DNA of 64,000 bases from Serripes groenlandicus (taxonomy: Eukaryota; Mollusca; Bivalvia; Cardiida; Cardiidae): the NCBI GenBank assembly GCA_031761405.1, contig JASEVX010000006.1:28401127-28465126 (forward strand), read 5' to 3'. Positions 35,729 through 46,641 of this stretch are shown here, one piece after another. The stretch's first letter is position 1, and each line of letters opens with the position of its first letter. The notes beneath the pieces were generated by a model. That model made no database searches, was not told the origin of the DNA, and saw only the letters and a program-made list of their open reading frames with translations. The position numbers were made by a program, and so were the translations under genes.

Positions 35729-35789
35729 GGACAATGAAGGCTCTGGTGAGAGTGTGTATATACACAGTCTCACCTGGGTCTTCATTGTA
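35729..35789. repeat. ~60-bp hairpin
   Basis: 'acaatgaaggctctggtgag' faces 'ctcacctgggtcttcattgt' with a 'gtgtatatacac' centre. Almost perfect pairing. No flanking repeat recognised. Confidence 0.8.
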
Positions 35790-36272
35790 CGCCTTTGTAG
35801 CAAAACCCCAAATCGCTAACACAGTTTTAATCATTAAACAAGCCAGAATCTGAATCATAAAAGTACGAAAGAAACCGATGACTACACTGAGCATACAAGT
35901 TTACCACAATTGTTCGATAGCAGAATACTCTGGAAAACATCGGCGATTTACGTACCAGGTCGGTATTGTTCGTGAATTTTTCGAACAATTCCGATGGAAT
36001 TGACTACGAACTATACCGATCTTTAACGATCTCATACGGAAATCTCCGAACACATTTGGGATTTTCTATCATTAATTATTAAACAATCAATCCCATTTGT
36101 TATGCTTTCATGTAGCTATTATCAAATAATATGTGCAAAGTATTGTATTTGCCGTTTTAAGTTAACCCATATCCCGTAGAAGTATTCCACTAGTATTATT
36201 AACTTTTATCTGGATGCGTTCTTGCTATTTTACGGGTTATACTTTGCTTCTGAAATAATAAATGAAGATCAA

Positions 36273-36399
36273 ACGAAGCAGACCAAAATTAGTCTGCACG
36301 ATTGCTGTCTGTTCTTTGTCTGGATTGTTCGCCAATGCTGCTTCAATTCATATAGTATACGATGATCAAATCTCGTTTAACGTTTTTCCACATACAGAT
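36273..36399. repeat. 127-bp duplicate of 37768-37893
   Basis: From 'aaacgaagcagaccaaaatt' to 'tttttccacatacagat' this matches the second location almost base for base. The sequence after each copy differs. Confidence 0.9.
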
Positions 36400-36522
36400 T
36401 GTATTGTATTGTTGTATGTATACATATTCTTTTAAGAATATAGTAACAACCATTCATCTAATTTTTTTAACAATATTTTCAAAATGTTGTCTACGTCAGA
36501 AACGTCAAAAGTCTGTAAGGTC

Positions 36523-36680
36523 TTAACCCTTTCCCACATATAAAACGCTTTTTGACGCCTCTGCAACAGACGACTTTTGAAAACACTGTGACAAAAGAAG
36601 AAATTGCTCAAAACGAGCAATTTCTTCTTTTGCCACAATGTTTTCAGCTCTTTTCAGTAATTATACCTACATTTAAAGAG
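36523..36680. mobile_element. Family A MITE, right end lost
   Basis: TTAACCCTTTCCCACATATA, palindrome 'gaaattgctcaaaacgagca', then departs from the family after 'ttttcagtaattatacctac'. Confidence 0.82.
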
Positions 36681-37234
36681 CTTTTCTGTGCGTTGGCGTA
36701 TACAAATATATCAGAGATTAAGCGCATCTAGAACGTTAGACTTATTACTAGGATATTTCGCAAGAAAGTTGTATATACCGAAGTCTATTAAAATAGATTT
36801 TATTTGTGACAGGGATTACTAGATAAAGCTGTTTCTTGTTTTAGCTTATCAAAGATTCATACGAAGGGACCTATACAGCATTAACCCTTTCGTAGCTGGG
36901 AACCAGGTTTTCCCTATACAAGGAAGATAAGACAAATTTCAAACAATCTTAACATGTCAACTGTAGGGGTAATTAATAATATGTATAGTAATTAGTATAA
37001 GATATGACCACCGACGTGAGATTTTGGGCCTTCGGACATTTTTTGGCAATTTTGAGATTTAACGTTCTTCTTAAAGAAAGTTATTTTATTAGCTCTGGAG
37101 TTTTTATTTCATTGAGTTATGATTATTTTCCCGAAATATATGAACGTTTAGTTCTGTCGTGTGTACCAAACGATAACATCATAACGTTAGTATACCAATT
37201 TTAATAACGTTCACAAAGTGAATAAATGACGTTA

Positions 37235-37621
37235 TTATATGCCTGTACATTTTCCGGTGGAAATACATGCAGATTGACATGCGTAAATACACCACGACAG
37301 ATTAAAATTCCGTATCATGCGGTGTAAATACAAGATTGTGACGTCAGACAGTGCGCGGAATACTTTCAGCGAGGTATCCCCAATAAACAATGTATTGAAT
37401 CTGTATATTTAATAGTTTTTTCGCTCTTCATAGATCGTAGGTATATAATAAAAGGAATATTACGTTGCGGGAGCGATAAATGGGTACGTATTGCACGACT
37501 CGTAGCGTGGGAAAATCCATATCTTACTCATACCTTCGGTCTCGTAAGATATCGATTTTTCCACGCTACTTGTCGTGCAATACAAACCCTTTTATCGCTC
37601 CCGCAACGTACTATTCCGTAT
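37235..37621. mobile_element. Inserted element with internal hairpin and TTA duplication
   Basis: Absent from the paralogous copy (43.9 kb), so it is an insertion. TTA flanks both sides (37232-37234 and 37622-37624). Inside, 'acgttgcgggagcgataaa' (37462 on) pairs with 'ttatcgctcccgcaacgta' (to 37612). I do not see matching terminal repeats. Confidence 0.75.
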
Positions 37622-37891
37622 TTACGTTCCGTGGTTTTTCAGACACTAATAACAGGTTTTGAAGTATATAATCATTTTATGTTTTGCTGATAAATTATGT
37701 TACAATAAATCTAAACTTTTATTTACAGTGTCAATGCTGTTACAAGATGCGTTAGTGTTATTCAAACGAAGCAGACCAAAATTAGTCTGCACGATTGCTG
37801 TCTGTTCTTTGTCTGGATTGTTCGCCAATGCTGCTTCAATTCATATAGTATACGATGATCAAATCTCGTTTAACGTTTTTCCACATACAGA

Positions 37892-38415
37892 TATGTAATT
37901 TACCAAGAGTGGTGGAAACAGAGTATCATTTCCTGTTTCAATGTATAAAATACTCTCACTTGAGACTTTTATTTTATAATTATGCAACTAGAATTTTACC
38001 AGACTTTTTAGATGTGTCATTTGCCCAACGACTGAAATACATGTTGACAGATAAAAGACTTATTAAGAAATCTGCTATATATATACAAAATTGTTATTTA
38101 AAAAGATCTGAAATAGTTTACTCCATTTAATCATGTTTAATAACTATTCATAATATCATATTATCATTTATTATCATTTATTATCATTTAATTATCATTA
38201 TTATCATTTATTATCATTTATTAACACTTCTTATTAGTACTTATATTGATTGATGTCTAGTGACTCATAAGCCATTTGTATGGCTGGGTAATACGCCCAA
38301 TATGTACAATTATTACTAACAAATGTGAATGTTATACTGTTGTATTATTATATTGTATGTATAACTTGTATTACGTGTCACTTAAATAAAATATAAAACT
38401 ACTACTACTACAGAC
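37892..38415 (+). mobile_element. LINE 3' end (reverse-transcriptase C-terminal tail)
   Basis: The plus-strand frame from about 37888 reads ICNLPRVVETEYHFLFQC, then KYSHLRLLFYNYATRI and on to KRSEIVYSI-stop at 38130. C-x-x-P-x-V-E-T-E-x-H-F-L-x-x-C-x-x-Y is the zinc-knuckle-like tail of many animal non-LTR elements. A ~280-bp 3' UTR follows with (TTATCATTTA)n, an AATAAA and a short (ACT)n tail. The 5' part is missing. Confidence 0.78.
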
Positions 38416-38752
38416 GCTTTCTGACGTCTCTGACATTTGAACACATCATAGCAAAAATAGCAATTGATACTAATGAGCAATTTCTATTTTGGCCCCAATG
38501 TTTCAACTTGTTATATCTTGCATATGCATTTTCGAAGTCATCTGCTGTTGATTTGTGTGATTTGGAAAAGGATTGAAGTCCCTTGCCATCATATAGACGC
38601 TTTCTGACGCCTCTGCAGCAGAAAAAACGGTGTGATAACATGAGCAATTTCTCCTTTTGCCACAATGTTTTCAACACTATTCAATGGTTATACAAGATGT
38701 TTTCAAAGTCGTATGCCGCAGGTTAGTTGTATGTGGGAAAGGGTTAACGAAG
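38405..38752. mobile_element. Two damaged family A MITEs
   Basis: A first copy ('cagacgctttctgacgtctc', 'attgatactaatgagcaatt') is followed by a second ('tagacgctttctgacgcctctgcagcag', ending 'gtgggaaagggttaa'). The first abuts the LINE tail. Confidence 0.65.
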
Positions 38753-38973
38753 TCTATAGCGGAATAAGGGTTAACAAAGCACTTAAGCAGTTTTTGTCAG
38801 TTTAAAGCGAACCTGACAGTAGTTCATCGATGATAAGCCAAGTCTGGCAGTCGATCAGATAATTTCGAGACGTTTAGCAAATCTGTAGAGATTTCTTGGA
38901 ATTAGTTTTTTTCCCCGAGAAATATGCATTAATAAGCTTAGTACTTCTCTTTCAGGATAATAAAAGGACATCT

Positions 38974-39187
38974 TTAACTCCTTCAGCGCCAAAGGCAATA
39001 TTTAGGTTTTTGCAAACAATACTGATTCAGGTGAGTCAGCTCGTAACGAGCTGTCTCAGCTGAAATCAGCATTGTTTGCCTTTTAGTTATCAAAATAGTC
39101 ATACACATTTATTACATGAGAAATGGAGTCGACCGATTTTGAACATGGAAGAGTCTACTTTAAACAATTCGGCGCTGAAAGAGTTAA
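38974..39187. mobile_element. Family B MITE, full length
   Basis: 214 bp, TTAA at both ends, inner palindrome around 'agctcgtaacgagctgtctc'. Confidence 0.9.
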
Positions 39188-39234
39188 TATGAAATAGGAT
39201 AACGACAGTTTATCAGAGCTGCGTTATGGCGTTG

Positions 39235-39385
39235 GCGCGTTACAAAGGCGCGGTTTAGGAACGCCATTCACGTAATAACTGTCTTGCTAAATGACACTCC
39301 AACATGGCTGTCGCTAGCAGGATCGAACCCGGGACGTCCGGTATCAATTCCCGAGCGCTAACCTACCGGTCAAGGCATATTCCCA
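39235..39385 (-). mobile_element. SINE, tRNA end on the minus strand
   Basis: 'ggtaggttagcgctcgggaa' (A-box side) and 'cccgggttcgatcctg' (B box) on the minus strand, then 'atggctgtcgctagcag' reversed. The body is truncated. Confidence 0.65.
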
Positions 39386-39429
39386 TATAAGCCCGTCCAT
39401 TCGAAAAGGTATGATTGCTTTTTTGTGAA

Positions 39430-40085
39430 TAGTGTAGATGTTGATCAGCATGTGCATATGTGCATCAGTCATTTAATAACATACAGGAGATGACGGAATC
39501 TTCTTACAAGCAATATGTGAACAGTAGAGATGTTGATCTGCATGTGCATCAGTCATATTATAATCTACACGATGCGAATCTCCTATCAAGCGTTTGCAAG
39601 CAATATGTGAACAGTAGAGATATTGATCAGCATGTGCATCAGTCATATTATAATCTACACGATGCGAATCTCCTATCAAGCGTTTGCAAGCAGTATGTGA
39701 ACAGTAGTGATATTGATCAGCATGTGCATCAGTCATATTATAATCTACACGATGCGAATCTCCTATCAAGCGTTTGCAAGCAGTATGTGAACAGTAGAGA
39801 TATTGATCAGCATGTGCATCAGTCATATTATAATCTACACGATACGAATCTCCTATCAAGCGTTTGCAAGCAATATGTGAACAGTAGAGATATTGATCTG
39901 CATGTGCATCAGTCATATTATAATCTACACGATGCGAATCTCCTATCAAGCGTTTGCAAGCAATATGTGAACAGTAGAGATGTTGATCAGCATGTGCATC
40001 AGTCACATTATAATCTTCACGATATGACAGAATCTCCTAGCAAGCTTTTGCAAGCAATATGTGAACAGTTTAGATATTGATCAGA
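39430..40085. repeat. 90-bp tandem array, about 6.5 copies
   Basis: Unit 'caatatgtgaacagtagaga' + 'tattgatcagcatgtgcatc' + 'agtcatattataatctacac' + 'gatgcgaatctcctatcaag' + 'cgtttgcaag'. The period is divisible by 3 and stop-free in one frame on each strand, giving spurious frames of 206 and 177 codons. The flank 'tggatctacactgttcacaa' is a dispersed mollusc-type repeat word seen elsewhere here. Confidence 0.92.
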
Positions 40086-40502
40086 CTGTGCGGATGAACA
40101 GGGTGAAATGGATCTACACTGTTCACAAAAGTCAACTTGTTCCTTTATCCATAGACGAGTTCATATGATCCTTAAGACTCTTTTAAATTAACAAAAACCG
40201 AAGCAAACAATGAACATCTGATCTAATCGAAGTTATCCTCTTATGATGGAAAGAAAACATAATGAGAAAAAGAGACAATTTGCTTGTTTTGTTGACGATT
40301 ACAACATTTGTTCTAAACTGTCGAGTCATCAACAGTTATCTGTATCAAAGAAAGGGTTTCAAATGTTAATTATGTCAGACAATGTGCGATTACACACAAG
40401 GGAAGGTAGCTTGACGAATATTGAGAATGTAAGGATGACAAACTGTCACACATCAGATTTTATAACATTCGTTTGAAAAGCATTCAACTAGAAAACGTTA
40501 AA

Positions 40503-40527
40503 CCCCCCCCCCCCCCCCCCCCCCCCC
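40503..40527. repeat. Poly-C tract (25 C)
   Basis: Pure C run just before a family-D element. Confidence 0.95.
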
Positions 40528-40547
40528 TATTTTATTTCAATATTATG

Positions 40548-40797
40548 ATAACCAACATTGAGGATTCTGTTCTGCGTAAAGCATCAAACCGGATCAGCCT
40601 AAGCCTGCCGCGCAGTCTTATCCGGATAGACACTTTTCGCCTCCTCTGGATTTTCTGTTTCAGGAGTCATTATTCAATACCTCTGTCCCCTGAGACGGAA
40701 TGTGTCGGCCCGGATCAGTCTGCGCGGACCGCGCAGGCTGATCCGGGTCGATACATTACGCCAGGGCCATAATGTTGGTTTACTCGCGGGACCGCTC
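40548..40797. mobile_element. Family D hairpin element
   Basis: 'accaacattgaggattctg' to 'ctcgcgggaccgctc'; inner arm 'cagtctgcgcggaccgcgcaggctg'. The left outer arm is lost at the poly-C tract. Confidence 0.75.
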
Positions 40798-41863
40798 AAC
40801 TATTACTTATGATAACAATTTCCAGCTGATGACTTTGAAAACGTCCGAGAGGAAACACTGGGAACTCTCTCTAAAGGAACGTACACTTCTAACATCACTT
40901 GTAGAAATTAATCACTCAGTCCTCCGGCCTTCGTGATCAGATTCATTACGCATCTTAGCTCCAATACGGACTATTCGATCCGGTAGGTCATCCCAAGGTT
41001 GAGGCTGTTTCCTAAATTCTAGGAAAACATTCTAGCAAACATTGTGAGAAAAAGAGGATTTGCCCATTTTGAGCAGTTTCTACTTTTCAAACAATATTTC
41101 TAAAGTTAATTGTCAACTGCAAATGCGTCAACATTTTGGAAAGCGTTCAATAACACCGGACTCTCCTAACTTCGATACAGAAGGTTTTGTAAAAAGCCGA
41201 AATACCGCCCTCGCATGGTGATAATTTCGACATATAGTCTAACAAACAATTTCCCATTTATTTGCCTTGTTTAAATGAGTTTATACTTGATGAATTCCCC
41301 CGTGATTCAATTATAGACTAAGAATATTCAGACCGATGAATATCAATTTCCCCGTTTATGTAAGGTGCCAAAGAAATCATGCCTTGAGCATTTACGAGAG
41401 AGTTTTATGAAGACCCAAGCGGCCATTGGATTTGGATATAAATCCCGCCAATTTAATGTAACGCGAGATGTCAATATCGAACGAGTCATCGGTTAATAGT
41501 GCATAAGATTGACGAGTACAAACGAGGTTAAGAAACAGTATCACGTGATATTTGGATCATAACAAAAACAAGAACGATTACTACACAAATATAAGCAAAG
41601 CAATACTTATTTGATTCTATATTAAGTATCCCATGCCGACTTTTTTTAAAATGGACTTGTCAAGCTTTGGCATCTGGAAGAATCAATAACCAATTATAGG
41701 GCGGCACAGTCAAAGCGGTTCCAGCAGTCAAAGACTAAACATTATTTGTATTGATAGCTTAATCTTTAAGAAAGAACTATACTTATTTGGTTAGTCTGAC
41801 CGAACTCACATCTCCATAAAGACCGTGCTCTAGATAATACAAGATTATACCGACTTTTATACT

Positions 41864-42093
41864 TTAACCCTTTCCTTCATATAGACTCTTTCTGACGCCT
41901 CTGCAGCAGGTGGATTTTTGAAAACATAGTGTCAAAAGAAGAAATTGCTCAAAACGAGCAATTTCTCCTTTTGCAACAATGTTTTCCACTTTAAGTCATA
42001 GGTTATCCATTCAATTATAGAGATTTTCTAGTTTTTGACAAAATATGTTCAAAGTCGTCTGCTGCAGAATTGTTGTATGAGGGAAAGGGTTAA
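41864..42093. mobile_element. Family A MITE, full length
   Basis: 230 bp, TTAA at both ends, palindrome 'gaaattgctcaaaacgagca'. Confidence 0.9.
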
Positions 42094-43145
42094 AAGCATC
42101 AGTATTGAATGTTTTTACCCCGGCACTGCAGACTTAACTTTTCTGGCGGGCATCATTTTGAATCAACATGCTTTGCAAATATGACCACTTCTACAATAAT
42201 TACTTCCCCAGTTATCAAACCCTGAGATCCTTGTTGCGTGTGTTTCAAGGACTTTTATGTGGTGGGTACCATTTCAAGTACCATTCCAAGTATCATTCCA
42301 AGTACCATTCCAAGTACCATTCCAAGCTTCCACACATCAACCAATCGTGCGTCTTTGTTTTCCTGTCAATATCTTCTGGCTTTAGTGTTCCCCAGTGTTC
42401 ACAGCTACATATGTTTCAGTCAAACTATTGTGAAATATTGAATTCCCGCTGTTTTAAAAGTGATCCGTAAAATACAAAACTCTTCGGGTGGGTACGCTGG
42501 AAGTCAAGTAGAGCGTCGGCTTCTCGTACCAAACGTGCTGGGTTCGACATTGATAAAACGGGTTCTGCCTTTTGTGTTGTTTCACACAGACGGCGTGAGT
42601 AATGGTTAAGTCTCCATGAATCAGACATCGAGCGTGATCGATGTGCAATAAATAGGTTTAACCTAAACTAAATGAACTAGCGTGCTAGATTCCAGTTAGT
42701 AATTACTTAAATCAAACGCAAAGCAAGTGATAGTTAATGTCCTGAATAGCAGCAAAGGGGTTAAAACTGTACGTTGGAATGCCGAATTAGATCAAGACAA
42801 AACTAGAACTATCACTGAAGATGATAAATACCTCATAAGCAGCACCTTGACCTACACCATAACTTAATAAGTAAAAGGGCCATAACTCTGTAAAATATTA
42901 TGCAATTGTAACCCCTTTAGGATATGCACATCTCCTCTTGGTATAGAAGCTTCATGTAAAATTTGTATTGAATTCCACCCAGTGGTTTGTAAGAAATAGG
43001 GCGGACAAAATATGGCTTCCAAACCGACCGACAGACAGTGACTCCTATATACCCCCTCTTCTTCGAAGGGGGTATAATAATAATTTCCATAAAGAAATAA
43101 TGGTAGATAATATGTAAGGACTGCTAACCAAAATTGATAGTTAAA

Positions 43146-44094
43146 TGCCGTATGTATACATATTCTTTTAAGAATATAGTAACATCCATTCATCTCATTT
43201 TTACAATATTTTCAAAACGTCGTCTACGTCAGAAACGTCAAAGGTCTGTTAGGTCTTAACCCTTTCCCACATATAGATGCTTTTTGACGCTTCTGCAGCA
43301 GACGACTTTTGAAAACACTGTGACAAAAGAAGAAATTGCTCAAAACGAGCAATTTCTTCTTTTTGCCACAATGTTTTCAGCTCTTTTCAGAAATTATACC
43401 TACATTTAAAGTCGTCTGCTGCAGAATTGTTATATGTGGAATCGGGTTAAATAGTCATACCAGGTAGGAAAATACATCCGAGGTTACGCACATCTAGCAT
43501 ATTTCGCAAGAAAGAGTTGTATATACCGAAGTCTATTAAAATAGATTTTATTTGTGACAGGGATTACTAGATAAAGCCGTTTCGGGTTTTAGCTTATCAA
43601 AGATTCATACGAAGGGACCTATACAGCATAAACCCTTTCGTAGCTGGGAACCAGGTTTTCCCTATACAAGGAAAATAAGACAAATTTCAAACAATCTTAA
43701 CATTGAATTAGGGGTAATTATAAGATATGACCGCCGACGTGAGATGTTGGGCCTTGGGACATTTTTTGGCTATTTTGAGATTTTTCATTTTTCTTAAAGA
43801 AAGATCTTTCATTAACTCAGCAGTTTTTATTTCATTGAATTATGATTATTTTTCCGAAATATATGAACGTTCTTGCTTGTCTACCAAACGATAACATCAT
43901 AACGTCAGTATGCCAATTTTAATAACGTTCACAAAGTGAATAAATGACGTTACGTTCCGTGGGTTTTCACACACTAATGACAGGTTTTGAAGTATAATAA
44001 TCATTTTATGTTTTGCTGATAAATTATGTTACAATAAATCTAAACTTTTATTTACAGTGTCAATGCTGTTACAAGATGCGTTAGTGTTATTATC
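43146..44094. repeat. Segmental duplication, copy 2 (without the insertion)
   Basis: Matches 36412-37761 in order, but the 390-bp insert is absent: 'aaatgacgttacgttccgtgg' is intact at about 43942-43962. The family-A MITE inside (43256-43450) keeps its right TTAA end here. Confidence 0.9.
43256..43450. mobile_element. Family A MITE, shortened
   Basis: 195 bp, TTAA both ends, small deletion in the right arm. Shared with the paralog at 36523, so it predates the segmental duplication. Confidence 0.85.
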
Positions 44095-44591
44095 GTGCAC
44101 TGGGAACTTTAACCGACGGCGCATTTGGACGCATCTGCAAATTCTCCGTTTCAGTTTCCTATTTCAATAATCGTACTTTCATTTATAGAGATTTTCCACA
44201 TCTTTATCTTGACGTTTTCAAGTCTTCTGCTACAAATGTGTTGTTTGTGTGAAAGTGTTACTGCGAAAGAAATGGATCATTCTTAAATCACTTGGGTACA
44301 TTAGAACAATTTTGGGTGAGATTTCCAAATATATCAGGCAAAATCCTATTTGCTTCTGTAATCTTTATCCGTCTGAATACAAGCGATTTATTCCAGAAGT
44401 AATCGCTAAAACACAAGGACCGTGTTACAGAAGAAACAACCTAAGGGATTTTGTTTCAAGTAAACAGATTCGGAGCTGCCTGTGTATGCATTTTCCTAGA
44501 ACCAAATGAACATTTGAATCCAACCATCCATCTATAAACCCTCTGTCCAACCTACAATCGCTATCTAATACTGCGGGTTTATATTTTCATC

Positions 44592-44648
44592 CTCGGTACC
44601 CAGGCTATTCATAAAATATGATATTTTATGAATAGCCTGGGTACCGAG
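44592..44648. repeat. Perfect 28-bp-arm palindrome
   Basis: 'ctcggtacccaggctattca' + 'taaaatat' then one G, then its exact inverted copy. It equals the two terminal arms of the element at 48614-48818 with nothing between them. Confidence 0.95.
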
Positions 44649-44833
44649 TATGATATTTTCAGGTTGAGTTTATTTGTGTTGCAACCGTAGGACGAAAAAT
44701 AACTACACATTATTGTGTTGAACATGTCATTTATTATTATTGAGTTTTATATCAGAAGTGTCTTGAAAATAGTCAGCGAAAAGTGTAGATCCTGACCAGA
44801 CTGAACAGTTGTACACGGTGATGTTGAAGTACG

Positions 44834-45055
44834 TTAACCCTTTCCCTCATACAGACACCCGTGCAGCAGACGACGTTTGAAAACGTTGTGGAAAAGACGA
44901 TATTGCTCAAAGTAAGCAATTTATCCTTTGGCCAAACTTTTTTTTTTCAACTAGATCCAAAAATTAAACGTTCTTTTATAGAGGTTTCTAATACTTTTGC
45001 CGAGATGATTTCAAAGTCTTCTGCTGCAGATTTGTTTTTAGAAGGAAAGGGTTAA
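44834..45055. mobile_element. Family A MITE
   Basis: TTAA both ends; 'cgtgcagcagacgacgtttg' and 'tcttctgctgcagatttgtt' as subterminal inverted blocks. The centre has decayed. Confidence 0.82.
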
Positions 45056-45151
45056 CAATGGCGACCAATGCTGTATGGTTTGCTTTTTCTTTTGGGTGAC
45101 TCAACTGTACGTTTGTATCATGGAAGGTTAAAAAGACGAAGGTTGTCGCGC

Positions 45152-45376
45152 TTAACCCTTTCTCAAATACAACAAATCTGCAGCAGACAACTTTAAAAAC
45201 ATTTAGTCAAAAACATGGAAAATCTTTATAAATGAAATAATAATTATTAAATAAAGTTGAAAGCATTTCGGCGAAAGTAGAAATTGCTCATCATAAGCAA
45301 TTTCTCCTTTTGTCACAATGTTTCCAAAGTCATCGACTTTAGATGCTTTAGACAGCGTATTTTGTGGGAAATGGTT
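45152..45376. mobile_element. Family A MITE
   Basis: TTAACCCTTTCTCAAATAC to 'tgtgggaaatggttcac'; palindrome 'gaaattgctcatcataagca'. Right TTAA lost. Confidence 0.78.
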
Positions 45377-46013
45377 CACAGATAAGAAATATTAATTTCC
45401 AAGGTTAAATATTTCGTTGAAAAGGCTATCGATATAATATTTAACATCAATGGAAGCAATCCATATTGCGTTGTCCATTTTAACCCACTGGACTATGTGC
45501 ACCGATTGCATGAAACCTGTACCACCAACATGGAGCCAGGTCAGCCGGCGGCACATCTGCGCTATCCGACCAGGCTGTATACCTTTGGCTGTGCTGAACT
45601 CAACATTTTCATTGCGATGTTCATAGCATTAGCTTTGGACCCAACTCAAAGTCCTTTTTAAAAATAGAAACTGGCTAATGGCGTGAAATAAAGCATTGAG
45701 GACATCTGAAGAGTGGTGACTTTTAAAACTTGGTGAACCTGAACGTAGCTAAAACGAGAACCAGATAGCTGGAGAGTATAATCAGAAAAATCGTTTCAAC
45801 AATAACATGAAAAGGGTTGGTATTTCAACACAAGTTGTCCAGATTTGCATGTTATTTTTTTTCACTTGTGTAGAAGGCGTTAATACGAGAAAAAACCCAT
45901 GCCACAATTCACTGTCGTAACCCTTTCCCCCCGAACGCAAAAAATCTGAGGCGGATGAATTTGAAAATATTTAAACAAAGTCAAATATTTGGAAAATAGA
46001 GGATATTACATGA

Positions 46014-46076
46014 GTGGTCATTCAATACGAAATTTTATTAAACGAGTTTAATAAAATTTTGTATTGAATGACCACG
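46014..46076. repeat. Near-perfect palindrome
   Basis: 'gtggtcattcaatacgaaat' faces 'attttgtattgaatgaccac' with 'ttattaaacgagtttaataa' between. Related in sequence to the 17.06-kb hairpin. Confidence 0.88.
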
Positions 46077-46641
46077 AATGTTATATTCTATTTATATCAT
46101 AAATTCCAATTCGACGATTATTAGAGCAAAATATATATAACGTCGCTATATATAGCGCGGTCATTTTCAATGCTTTTCATTATGACGTTACGTAGCATTG
46201 TTATTACACTAGTTATATACCGACACATATAGAATGACGTTATTTCACGCTGGCGATGTCATGTATGATATAAAGATCAATATATGGAAGAGCAGTTATT
46301 GAATTAAGTTAAAAACATTGGTGCAACAGAGGAAATTGCTAATTATTTTTTATTTTTATTTTGTCACAATGTTTCAACACAATACAATTATTAAACTGTC
46401 ATTTATGGAGATTTATTATATGTGTGCCTATCTGTTTTTTTAACATCGTTTGCGGATGTGTTGCATGTGGGAAGGATTTAAAAACAAACCTCGGTAAAGA
46501 ACGCGTAACTCAATGCGCATTAGCACTGTCTGGACGCACTTCGTGTCGCAAACACATATCATAACGTGAATGATTGGACACTTTAACCCTTTCCCTCATA
46601 CGACAATTCTGCAGCAGATAATTGAAAGGATAACCTATGAC

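Larger units (their letters stand above)
36412..37761. repeat. Segmental duplication, copy 1 (with insertion)
   Basis: Collinear with 43146-44094, from 'gtatgtatacatattctttt' to 'acaagatgcgttagtgttatt'. It carries a 390-bp insertion and keeps a family-A MITE with its right end altered. Confidence 0.9.

Noticed and set aside
39460..40080. 206-codon repeat protein frame (QYVNSRDIDQHVHQSYYNLH units)
   Set aside because: A 90-bp tandem repeat that is open on both strands, with no gene signals.
39430..40085. CRISPR-like regular spacing
   Set aside because: The array is a simple tandem repeat without unique spacers, in a eukaryotic genome.
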